The notes below the pieces were generated by a model. The model made no database searches. It was given only the letters and a program-made list of their open reading frames with translations, and was not told where the DNA came from. 62,710 nt of DNA from contig CAJGDO010000005.1 of NCBI GenBank assembly GCA_904502225.1, positions 1 to 62,710 of the forward strand, given 5' to 3'. Positions 1 to 6,637 of this stretch are shown in pieces. How positions within the stretch are numbered: position 1 is the stretch's first letter; every line of letters starts with the position of its first letter. Origin of the DNA: an uncultured Clostridia bacterium. Its GTDB lineage: Bacteria; Bacillota; Clostridia; Christensenellales; Borkfalkiaceae. A program made the position numbers and the translations under genes.

Positions 1-834
1 AGAAATATATCACTACTTAACGAAGCGGGATATGATATTGAAACTACCAAAAAAGGCTCTTATCTAGCCGAACGCACGTTTGAAGATAGCGAACTAAAAC
101 TCTTAATAGACGGTGTTTTATCAAGTAAACATATCACACCCAAACAGTCAAAAGAACTGATTGAAAAACTTTGTGGTCAGGCGAATAAGTATTTCAAAAA
201 ACACGTTAAAAATATCTATTCAGTACAGGACTGGAATAAAACCGAAAACGTTGCGGTGTTTAATAATATTGAAATTATTGACGAAGCCATTGAAACGGAC
301 AAGCAAATTAAGTTTGATTATAATAAATATGGCGCAGATAAAAAAATGCATCGATCTGCAATTCACACGGTTAGTCCATATCAAATGATATTGCATAACC
401 AACGCTATTATTTAATGGGGCATAATGAAAAATGGCAACATATTCAATATTACCGTATGGATAGAATTACCGATATTGAACTTATAGATAAAAATCGAAC
501 GCCATTAAAATCAGTTAATGGTTTTGAAAGTGGAATTGATTATAAACGTTTTTCTTCTTCAATGCCCTATATGTTTTACGACGAGCCGAAAGCAGTTGAA
601 TTTATTGCAGACGGCTGGGCGATTGACCAAATTATAGACTGGTTTGGTAAGGATATAAAAATTGAAGAGAGAGAAGACGGGCGTTTTTTAGTTAAAGTAA
701 AAGCGAGTATTAACGCCATGGAATATTGGTCAATGCAATATATGAACGCTGTTGAAGTTTTATCGCCATTAGAATTAAGAGAACGAATAAAGAAAAATGT
801 TCAAGTCGCAAATGAAAAATATGAAAAGAGTTGA
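1..834 (+). CDS. WYL-domain transcriptional regulator (5' end outside window)
   Basis: The frame is open from base 1 to the stop at 832-834, so the gene starts upstream of the window. The visible 277 residues begin in the end of an N-terminal winged helix (NEAGYDIETTKKGSYLAER, typical of the helix-turn-helix of YafY/WYL regulators). An all-alpha linker follows, then a WYL domain with the strand KQIKFDYNKYG, the segment YLMGHNEKWQHIQYYRMDRI and a C-terminal extension (WCX-like) ending in ELRERIKKNVQVANEKYEKS. WYL regulators bind DNA and sense ligands, nucleotides or nucleic acid; several (CapW, BrxR) repress anti-phage loci. The next gene on the same strand is a PD-(D/E)XK nuclease-like protein, which fits that theme by inference. 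Its stop codon lies inside the -35 box of the next promoter. Confidence 0.85.
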   Translation, partial: RNISLLNEAGYDIETTKKGSYLAERTFEDSELKLLIDGVLSSKHITPKQSKELIEKLCGQANKYFKKHVKNIYSVQDWNKTENVAVFNNIEIIDEAIETDKQIKFDYNKYGADKKMHRSAIHTVSPYQMILHNQRYYLMGHNEKWQHIQYYRMDRITDIELIDKNRTPLKSVNGFESGIDYKRFSSSMPYMFYDEPKAVEFIADGWAIDQIIDWFGKDIKIEEREDGRFLVKVKASINAMEYWSMQYMNAVEVLSPLELRERIKKNVQVANEKYEKS

Positions 835-858
835 CATTTTTCTGGGGGGGGGTAAAAT
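831..858 (+). promoter_or_regulatory. Promoter with G9 tract in the -35/-10 spacer
   Basis: TTGACA (831-836) and TAAAAT (853-858) are separated by 16 bases, nine of which are an unbroken run of G (844-852). The TGA stop of the WYL gene sits inside the -35 box. A run of nine G is striking in DNA this AT-rich. One added G would give the optimal 17-base spacing. Phase-variable promoters such as Neisseria porA work in just this way. The downstream ribosome site is AAAGGAG, six bases before the ATG at 894. Confidence 0.75.
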
Positions 859-893
859 GTTTATAAGAAAAATATTTAACAAAGGAGAAAATT

Positions 894-1904
894 ATGGGAA
901 AGTCAATTTCATTTTTTAATCCCTATTCACAAGGGGAAAATCAAATTACAAATTATTGTGGACTTATGTTAAAAATGTTGTATAAAGAAAGTCCCGAGGC
1001 GTTTGAAAAAACTATCAATGATTTAATTTCTGATTCAAGAGAAAGTTTTAGTTGTTTGCCAGATTTTTCGCAACAAGTTAAAAAACAAAATAGTATTCCA
1101 GATTTATGTTTTTCGCAACAGGCGTTCGAAATTTATTTTGAAACAAAAAAGACGGATTGGTTTTATAACAATCAAATAGAAAGGCATATTGACGGATTTG
1201 AAAATAATAATAAAACTATTAAACGAATTTTATTTTTATTAACAAACGAGTTTAATCCCGACGAGGAAAGAATAAAAGATGGGGTTGATTATGCATTAGA
1301 AAAAGGCGTAATTTTGCAAAAGTTAACTTTTAAGGATTTTCTTGATACACTAAAAAGATTGCTTGTTGAAAACGAATTTGAGCTTTCAAAATATTTTAGA
1401 GAATATCTTAAAGATTTTGAAGATTATTTATTATCGAATGGCTTTCTAAATGATTGGCAAAATATTCTAGACGTAATCAATTGTAGGGGCACTAAAGAAG
1501 AAATCGATAAGGGGTTTTATCTGTGCCCAAATATAAAAACATATTCCCATAGAAGAGCAAAATATTTTGGCGCATATTGGGATAAAAACGTAAATTATAT
1601 TGCTGAAATAAAAGCAAAAATAATTTTAAATGGTAAGCAACTTAAAATAGCGTGGAACAACACGCAACAATCAGAAGAAGAAATTATCTTGATAGCAAAG
1701 GAAAAATTGGAGCTTTGTGCCGATTGGAGAAAAGAAGAACTTGCCAATAGCGAAATGCAGATGTTTTTATTTGGCAATCTTAAACAATTAGATTATCGTA
1801 AAAAAACACGTGGCGGAATGTTTTCTTCAAAAAGATATTTTACAGTAAAAGCAAAAAATATTAATGACTTATTTAATGAACTAAATAATAAAACATGGGA
1901 ATAA
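894..1904 (+). CDS. PD-(D/E)XK nuclease-like protein
   Basis: A 336-residue soluble protein that I do not recognise as a named family. It carries a pattern typical of PD-(D/E)XK phosphodiesterases: PD at residues 69-70, a hydrophobic strand, then E83-T84-K85 (the ExK), followed by Q94 in an NNQIERH helix. The N-terminus (SISFFNPYSQGENQITN) resembles the start of uncharacterised nuclease-fold proteins found in accessory loci. The C-terminal half is mixed alpha/beta with no motif I can name. It follows the WYL regulator by 59 bases and has its own promoter containing the G9 tract. The likely role is DNA cleavage in a defence or restriction context; this is inference from fold motif and neighbour. 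It could also be a repair nuclease. Confidence 0.6.
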   Translation: MGKSISFFNPYSQGENQITNYCGLMLKMLYKESPEAFEKTINDLISDSRESFSCLPDFSQQVKKQNSIPDLCFSQQAFEIYFETKKTDWFYNNQIERHIDGFENNNKTIKRILFLLTNEFNPDEERIKDGVDYALEKGVILQKLTFKDFLDTLKRLLVENEFELSKYFREYLKDFEDYLLSNGFLNDWQNILDVINCRGTKEEIDKGFYLCPNIKTYSHRRAKYFGAYWDKNVNYIAEIKAKIILNGKQLKIAWNNTQQSEEEIILIAKEKLELCADWRKEELANSEMQMFLFGNLKQLDYRKKTRGGMFSSKRYFTVKAKNINDLFNELNNKTWE

Positions 1905-1965
1905 TCCCAAAGTTGGGATAATAAATGTGATAAACTCTTCTTACAAAACAAAAGGAGAAATATAT

Positions 1966-2130
1966 ATGAAAACATTTATTATTAAGTATTACTTGACGGA
2001 AACTGCGTATCGTGGTGGAGTTCCAGCATTTACTGAAACTTTTAGGGGTGATAGAAATACGGCAGTGAACTGGGCTCAAAACAAAGTAAGAACATCTAAC
2101 TTTAAATTCTATGATATTCAAGAAAAATAA
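1966..2130 (+). CDS. Small hypothetical protein (54 aa)
   Basis: The start is the ATG at 1966, eight bases after a strong AAAGGAG; an upstream GTG at 1927 in the same frame has no ribosome site. The product is basic and probably beta-rich (KTFIIKYYLTETAYRGGVPA at the N-terminus, KFYDIQEK at the end), with no cysteine and no membrane segment. A 16-base palindrome (ATCCCAA-AG-TTGGGAT, 1904-1919) lies between it and the nuclease gene. Two terminators follow. I do not recognise its family; it may belong with the nuclease locus. Confidence 0.6.
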   Translation: MKTFIIKYYLTETAYRGGVPAFTETFRGDRNTAVNWAQNKVRTSNFKFYDIQEK

Positions 2131-2131
2131 G

Positions 2132-2160
2132 AAAAAGCAAACCAAAGTGGTTTGCTTTTT
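2132..2160 (+). terminator. Intrinsic terminator
   Basis: An A-rich stem (AAAAAGCAAACC) pairs across a short loop with GGTTTGCTTTTT and closes the 54-residue gene. The arms are AT-flanked so it could work in both directions. Confidence 0.8.
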
Positions 2161-2190
2161 AACTTTTTAATTTAAATCCCTAAGAGCGAC

Positions 2191-2219
2191 GCCCTTAAGC
2201 AAGGGCTTTTGTTTTTTCT
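2191..2219 (+). terminator. Second intrinsic terminator
   Basis: GCCCTT-AAGC-AAGGGC followed by TTTTGTTTTTT. It reads in the plus direction, so it backs up the terminator just upstream and shields the convergent membrane gene. Confidence 0.75.
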
Positions 2220-2221
2220 TT

Positions 2222-2893
2222 TTAGTTTTTAGAAAGTTTTAGTTGCTTTTTTCTTTTTATTAGTTGATATATTATAATGGTTAAGCACAAAACAAGTATG
2301 CTTGCACCAATTAAGGCGGCACAGTTTAAGAAAAACTGTTCGGGCAAAATTTTAATCACTTCCATTTGGGTTGGGTCAAAAATCCAGTTATCTTTTCCCG
2401 CAAAAAACAAGTGGTGGAAAACGGTGAAAGCACTTGAAAAGTCTATTGCGATGATAACGCCAACAATTAAAAGCACAATTAAAATTGCCGATGCCGAAAT
2501 AAAAGATATGCTCATATTAAAAGGCTTATAAAGGTTAAGTTTTTTTGCCTTTACCAAAATCAAGGTTAAAATTAAAAACAAACTTGAACAAATTAAGGCA
2601 ATAAGGTTTATATCAAACAATACTTTGCAATCCTTAAAATGCGATGCACCTTGCTCGTTAAACTTAAAAACACCCGTTGCAAAAGGTTGGTTTGGCAGTG
2701 TTAGATAGTTCATCATTTGGTCAAAAGCCGTTTTAATCTGATTAAAGGAAAAACCCGTTTGTTCTGGCAAGGAAAGTGCGTTAATTTGGGCGTAATAAAA
2801 AAACCTGCAATAAATAGGTAGCCCGATTGAAAACGATAATATAAAAATAAAAAGTGCCACGCCGAACAGCACGGAAAAAATCTTGTTTTTCAT
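2222..2893 (-). CDS. TIGR01906/DUF1461 family integral membrane protein
   Basis: A 223-residue membrane protein. I place the start at the ATG at 2893 (MKNKIFSVLFG), where the first hydrophobic helix begins; a longer frame to 2950 adds a polar stretch with no ribosome site. The layout is an N-terminal membrane helix (about 7-29), an extracytoplasmic segment, two central helices (ALICSSLFLILTLILV and ASAILIVLLIVGVIIA), a conserved-looking FHHLFFAGKDNWIFDP motif, and a final helix before a basic tail (LIKRKKQLKLSKN). The FHxLFFxxxxWxFDP motif and topology are characteristic of DUF1461/TIGR01906. Function is unknown. The gene converges on the locus to its left. Confidence 0.8.
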   Translation of the reverse strand: MKNKIFSVLFGVALFIFILSFSIGLPIYCRFFYYAQINALSLPEQTGFSFNQIKTAFDQMMNYLTLPNQPFATGVFKFNEQGASHFKDCKVLFDINLIALICSSLFLILTLILVKAKKLNLYKPFNMSISFISASAILIVLLIVGVIIAIDFSSAFTVFHHLFFAGKDNWIFDPTQMEVIKILPEQFFLNCAALIGASILVLCLTIIIYQLIKRKKQLKLSKN

Positions 2894-2977
2894 AATTTTA
2901 CCCTTTGTTAACACCTTAATTTTAGCACAAGCAAAAATAGTTGTCAACAATACAAAAGATTTAGCACGCTTAAACGC

Positions 2978-3006
2978 TTGCTTTTAAGGTCCAAAATTTG
3001 TATAAT
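2978..3006 (+). promoter_or_regulatory. Sigma-A promoter of queT
   Basis: TTGCTT (2978-2983), 17 bases, TATAAT (3001-3006). The expected transcription start near 3013 coincides with the first base of the riboswitch. Confidence 0.8.
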
Positions 3007-3013
3007 AAATTTT

Positions 3014-3107
3014 AGAAGGTTTTCGGACAACACTTCTATAAAACAACCGAAAAAATTATAGGATACTCTTTTTTCGGTAAATTTTTGTCTGAAAAAGGAG
3101 TTTTTTT
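3014..3107 (+). promoter_or_regulatory. preQ1 riboswitch (class I-like) with overlapping expression platform
   Basis: P1 is AGAAG (3014-3018) with CTTCT (3033-3037). The P1 loop carries TTTTCGG (3020-3026), which pairs with CCGAAAA (3047-3053) to form an H-type pseudoknot; the A-rich tail ATAAAACAA between them matches the class I preQ1 aptamer. The 3' pseudoknot strand can instead pair with TTTTTTCGG (3069-3077). When it is held by ligand, CTCTTTTTTCGG (3066-3077) is free to pair with CTGAAAAAGGAG (3089-3100), a 12-bp hairpin that hides the ribosome site and is followed by T7. So bound preQ1 should turn the gene off. Pairings are seen; the family is known; the mechanism is inferred. Confidence 0.85.
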
Positions 3108-3608
3108 ATGCAAAAATCTACTTTAATTCTTGTCAGGGCGGGGTTAATCGCTGGGCTTTACGTTGTTTTGTCGCTAATCACAATGCCTATTGCAAGTGGT
3201 GCCATTCAGTTTAGAATAAGCGAAGCGTTGACCATTTTGCCACTGTTTTACGCTGAAGCAATCCCAGCACTCTTTATTGGGTGTATGCTTTCAAACCTTA
3301 TAACAGGTTGCTTGGTTTTGGATATAATTTTGGGAAGTGTGATAACGCTAACGGCAAGCGTTCTAACCTATTTGGTGGGCAAAATTTTCAAAAAAACTTA
3401 TCTAAAACTTTTGTTTGGCGGGTTTTTCCCCGTTGTGTTAAACGCCGTGTTTTTGCCTATAATTTGGGTGGCAGTTTACGGTGCGTTAGAGTATATTTAC
3501 TATTTGCAAGTTTTGTTTTTGCTCATTAGCCAATCGTTAAGCGTTTATGCTTGTGGCACGCCATTATACTTGGCGGTTAAACGCATAAATTTTAAAGTAA
3601 ATAATTGA
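3108..3608 (+). CDS. queT: QueT-family preQ1/queuosine precursor transporter
   Basis: A 166-residue protein with about five to six membrane helices and the family signature near the N-terminus (SGAIQFRISEALTILPLF). QueT proteins are substrate-binding subunits of ECF transporters thought to import queuosine precursors. The upstream preQ1 riboswitch supports the substrate directly. The ATG at 3108 follows AAAGGAG by seven T bases, which are themselves part of the riboswitch terminator. No queuosine biosynthesis genes are in the window, so this may be a salvage route. An energising ECF module must lie elsewhere. Confidence 0.9.
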   Translation: MQKSTLILVRAGLIAGLYVVLSLITMPIASGAIQFRISEALTILPLFYAEAIPALFIGCMLSNLITGCLVLDIILGSVITLTASVLTYLVGKIFKKTYLKLLFGGFFPVVLNAVFLPIIWVAVYGALEYIYYLQVLFLLISQSLSVYACGTPLYLAVKRINFKVNN

Positions 3609-3634
3609 CAAAACGGCAATATTTTTTGTATAAT
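3605..3634 (+). promoter_or_regulatory. Sigma-A promoter of the lipoprotein gene
   Basis: TTGACA (3605-3610), 18 bases, TATAAT (3629-3634). The -35 box overlaps the TGA stop of queT, as also happens at the WYL/nuclease junction. Confidence 0.8.
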
Positions 3635-3672
3635 ATTAGTTAAGGAAATTTTATATAGGTAAGGAAAAAACT

Positions 3673-5415
3673 ATGAAGAATAAGAGTGCTTTTAGCAAGT
3701 TTTTGATTTTGATGCTTCTATGTTTAAGCATAGTTAGTTTCGGTCTTTTCACTGCTTGCCAAAAACCAAAGGGTGAAGACCCTGGTGACGACCCAGGCGA
3801 AGGCGGTGGCGAAAGCGAAATGCACGTGGTTATTGACGATGCATACCTTTGCAAGTCAACCGGAAGATTTATGGCAAGCCAAACTGCTGGCGGGGATTTG
3901 TTGCCTGTCACTTTTGATAATTTGCAAGAAGGCGAAACGGTTTTGTTTAACCAACAAGAAAACGTGACCATTGATAAAACTTTAATTAAAAGTTTAGATG
4001 CGACAAAAACTCATGAAATTTTGTTGACAAAGGCTGATGGAAAAACCATAACCTATAACGCAAAAGTTGCTGAAAAGGTTATCGTAAGATTTGCTAATAA
4101 CGACCAATATGCGAACAAGAGCGTTTATGGTGCTGGGTTAAGTGCTGCTGAAGACTATTTGGTGGATTTTAACGTGACGGCAACGTCAGGCACAAAAGTT
4201 GGTAAGTCGGTTTTTTATTTCACGAACAACGTGTCAACCACCGTCGTTCCAATGAGATGGCCAACTTCGACCATTAGCGGGCTTTACGTTTTGGCCAACA
4301 ACATCACTTATTCAAATGAAGATGCTGCAAAGAGGAATATTTATATTACAAACGACAGTAGCAATACTAGTCACCCTCAAACTTGGGAAGTTGACACAAC
4401 TTTTGAAAGTATTGAAGGCAAAAGGGAAGTCCCTTATTTCGTGCCAAGAGAAGGCTATGGCTTTGTTGGAACGTTTGATGGAAGGGGCAAGGTTATTGAT
4501 ACTAACCAAAGGTACACTTCAATCGGCTTGTTGCCACCAGCATACGGTGCAACCATTAAAAACCTTGCAATGATAAACGTTAATACGTTTACGTACACTT
4601 CTGAATCACCACTTGTTTGCTCTGCAAAAAACACAACCTTTGAAAACATTTACGTTGAATATGAAGACGTAAGGTTTTACCAAGGCGACGCAAACAAGCC
4701 TATGTTGACATCGTTTGACACTTGCACGCTTAAAAACTTTGTTGTTGATTGCGACTTGTTGAACATAGAAAGGTCTTTAACGTTTGGTAAGGTAATAAAC
4801 ACAGACGATAACAGTGGCTACGGCCAAGGCAGAGAAACGACGGGCGTTTTCAGTTTTGTTGATTTTTGCGACATAAATTCAGCAGGAACTGCGGTTATTA
4901 ACCCACACTCATATACCAACACGCCAGCGGGCGATGCTTTTGTTGGAACAACTGCTCAAAACGTTTATGCTGTTGGAAGCACACCGCTTTATATAAACCA
5001 AGAAATGGATTTACATAAGGACGGATATGCTTATAAGCCATCAATGCGTGCAACTTATTTTGTAAATGAAATGTACAAGTATAAGAGTGGAAACCAAATG
5101 GTGCTTTGCGACCAAAACACTTTCTATGATGAAACAGTCTTCTGGGACACTGAATATGAAACGAGGAACAATTCTTTGGTTAAAATTGTTCAACACGCAA
5201 AAAGGCAAAGATACGGCGTTGAAATCTTTATCAAATTAAGCCTTGACGAAGATATTTATAAGTTTAGGTTTATCAACAAAGAAGGCTTCTATGACGCAAA
5301 AGACGCAATCGATATGAAAGCACAAGTTCTTAAAAATAAGAACGAAGGAAAAGAATTCGATGCAAGTTATTGGACTGTTGCAAAAGACGGAAAGGTCGCT
5401 TGGAAGGGTCTTTAA
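3673..5415 (+). CDS. Large secreted lipoprotein, function unknown
   Basis: A 580-residue exported protein. A lysine-rich N-terminus and hydrophobic stretch end in LFTAC, with Cys29 as the likely lipidated residue; the -3 position is Phe, slightly unusual for a lipobox. Residues 34-49 form an acidic Gly/Pro/Asp/Glu linker (GEDPGDDPGEGGGESE). The rest is beta-rich, with segments such as GFVGTFDGRGKVIDT and IKNLAMINVNTFTYT that resemble rungs of the GLUG/right-handed beta-helix proteins made by gut Clostridia. It should be a surface protein anchored in the membrane, perhaps binding glycans. It is monocistronic, with its own promoter and terminator. No catalytic motif is visible. Confidence 0.75.
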   Translation: MKNKSAFSKFLILMLLCLSIVSFGLFTACQKPKGEDPGDDPGEGGGESEMHVVIDDAYLCKSTGRFMASQTAGGDLLPVTFDNLQEGETVLFNQQENVTIDKTLIKSLDATKTHEILLTKADGKTITYNAKVAEKVIVRFANNDQYANKSVYGAGLSAAEDYLVDFNVTATSGTKVGKSVFYFTNNVSTTVVPMRWPTSTISGLYVLANNITYSNEDAAKRNIYITNDSSNTSHPQTWEVDTTFESIEGKREVPYFVPREGYGFVGTFDGRGKVIDTNQRYTSIGLLPPAYGATIKNLAMINVNTFTYTSESPLVCSAKNTTFENIYVEYEDVRFYQGDANKPMLTSFDTCTLKNFVVDCDLLNIERSLTFGKVINTDDNSGYGQGRETTGVFSFVDFCDINSAGTAVINPHSYTNTPAGDAFVGTTAQNVYAVGSTPLYINQEMDLHKDGYAYKPSMRATYFVNEMYKYKSGNQMVLCDQNTFYDETVFWDTEYETRNNSLVKIVQHAKRQRYGVEIFIKLSLDEDIYKFRFINKEGFYDAKDAIDMKAQVLKNKNEGKEFDASYWTVAKDGKVAWKGL

Positions 5416-5435
5416 TAAAGTGAAAAAATAAAAGC

Positions 5436-5472
5436 AAAAACGCCTCTTGGCAACAGCCAAGGGGCGTTTTTA
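5436..5472. terminator. Bidirectional terminator
   Basis: A long stem (AAAAACGCC-TCTTGGC and GCCAAGGGGCGTTTTT) with loop AACA sits between the convergent lipoprotein and DUF378 genes and has A and T runs on the two sides. Confidence 0.85.
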
Positions 5473-5485
5473 TAAATTATAACTT

Positions 5486-5701
5486 TTAGTCAATCGCTCT
5501 AAAAGGGTCGTAAGCAACCCAATAGAAAATAAGCCATAACGCAGAAATTCCAACAAGCGAATAGATAATTCTTGAAACTAATGCGGTGCTTCCACTGCCA
5601 AAAAGAAGTGCAACAAGGTTAAAATTGAATAGCCCGATTAAAAGCCAAACGAGTGCACCGATAATTACCAAGGTAAAAGCAATAATAGTTGTAATTTTCA
5701 T
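5486..5701 (-). CDS. DUF378 family small membrane protein
   Basis: 71 residues with two membrane helices (about 5-27 and 44-62). The motifs LIGLFNFNLVALLFGSGS and SRIIYSLVGISALWLI are characteristic of DUF378. Function is unknown. Its ribosome site AAAGGGGG lies in the 3' arm of a hairpin that is followed by six T bases and then the start codon, so initiation may depend on that structure. Confidence 0.85.
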   Translation of the reverse strand: MKITTIIAFTLVIIGALVWLLIGLFNFNLVALLFGSGSTALVSRIIYSLVGISALWLIFYWVAYDPFRAID

Positions 5702-5707
5702 AAAAAA

Positions 5708-5738
5708 CCCCCTTTCTATGAGTGTGCGTGAAAGGGGG
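5708..5738 (-). terminator. Hairpin holding the DUF378 ribosome site
   Basis: Read on the minus strand: CCCCCTTTC, a 13-base loop, GAAAGGGGG, then TTTTTT and ATG. It has the form of an intrinsic terminator for the gene at 5755-6015, yet its 3' arm is the only ribosome site of DUF378. It may act as both terminator and translational block. Confidence 0.65.
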
Positions 5739-5754
5739 AATTTTTATACTGATT

Positions 5755-6015
5755 TTATATAAAAAGGTTTTCTAAAACCAACTTATCAAAATTTATTTGC
5801 TCAACAAAATCGCTTTTCGTAAACTTGACAACGTTATATTTAGCATAGTCGAAAAGGTGGGTTTTTATTAAAACAGGCGTGGAAATATCAAGGTTAAAGC
5901 AAATCTCGCTTAAATACTCGAAAAATAGCGAGTAATCCATACTTTCTTGCCTTTCAAAGACAAACTGCTTTAATATTTTATCTTTTTTCATTACTTTAGC
6001 CCAGATTTTAACCAC
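5755..6015 (-). CDS. Hypothetical protein (86 aa)
   Basis: Starts with GTG at 6013-6015, five bases after a GAGGTG ribosome site. The protein is soluble, with a repeated pattern of charged and aromatic residues (MDYSLFFEYLSEICFNLDIS, VVKFTKSDFVEQINFDKLVL) and no cysteine pairs or membrane helices. I do not recognise the family. It sits between DUF378 and the divergent Lrp regulator. Confidence 0.55.
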   Translation of the reverse strand: MVKIWAKVMKKDKILKQFVFERQESMDYSLFFEYLSEICFNLDISTPVLIKTHLFDYAKYNVVKFTKSDFVEQINFDKLVLENLFI

Positions 6016-6074
6016 TTTTTCACCTCAACGCCAATATTGTAGCACAATAAAAGCAGAAAATCAAACTTATTATA

Positions 6075-6103
6075 TTGACAAACGGAATAAAAAAATGTAA
6101 AAT
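6075..6103 (+). promoter_or_regulatory. Sigma-A promoter of the Lrp/aminotransferase operon
   Basis: TTGACA (6075-6080), 17 bases, TAAAAT (6098-6103). The ribosome site AGGAGAGG lies just before the ATG at 6143. Confidence 0.75.
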
Positions 6104-6142
6104 AGAATAAATTACTATGCTTAACGTTAGGAGAGGCAAATA

Positions 6143-6637
6143 ATGGATTTAAAAAGTCAACTTATAGATTTACTTGGTGAAAATGCAAGATACACTTTTA
6201 CTCAACTCGCTCAAATTACGGGTTCTGATGAAAAAACTGTGGAAAATGCAGTTTTAGAACTTGAAAAACAAGGCGTTATCGCAAAATATTCTGCGATTAT
6301 CAACACAGAGGCAATGGGCGAAAAATACCAAAAAGTTCAAGCACTTATCGAAGTTAAGGTTGCACCACAAAAATTAAAGGGCTTTGACAGTTATGCAGAG
6401 GAAATTTACACCTTTAAGGAAGTTCAAAGTCTTTACCTTATGAGTGGTGGTTTTGACCTTGCCATTTTTGTCGAAGGTAAGAATATCACCGATATTGCAA
6501 GGTTTGTTTCTGAAAAACTTTCGGTTATCGATGGTATCGCAAGCGTTCAAACGCACTTTATCTTGAAAAAATATAAAATTGAAGGTCATATTACCCAGCC
6601 GACCAAAGAACACGAAAGGCAGATTATTCAAGCGTGA
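6143..6637 (+). CDS. Lrp/AsnC family transcriptional regulator
   Basis: 164 residues: an N-terminal winged helix (about 1-55; FTQLAQITGSDEKTVENAVL contains the recognition helix) and a C-terminal RAM/effector domain (about 65-145; VQSLYLMSGGFDLAIFVEGK). Lrp-type proteins assemble as octamers and respond to amino acids. The stop overlaps the GTG start of the aminotransferase (GTGA), so the two are translationally coupled, and the aminotransferase substrate or product is the likely effector. Confidence 0.9.
   Translation: MDLKSQLIDLLGENARYTFTQLAQITGSDEKTVENAVLELEKQGVIAKYSAIINTEAMGEKYQKVQALIEVKVAPQKLKGFDSYAEEIYTFKEVQSLYLMSGGFDLAIFVEGKNITDIARFVSEKLSVIDGIASVQTHFILKKYKIEGHITQPTKEHERQIIQA

Noticed and set aside
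844..852. G9 run as a sequencing or assembly artefact
   Set aside because: Homopolymers can be miscounted, but the run sits exactly between good -35 and -10 boxes, so the signal was kept with the caveat that the exact count needs reads.
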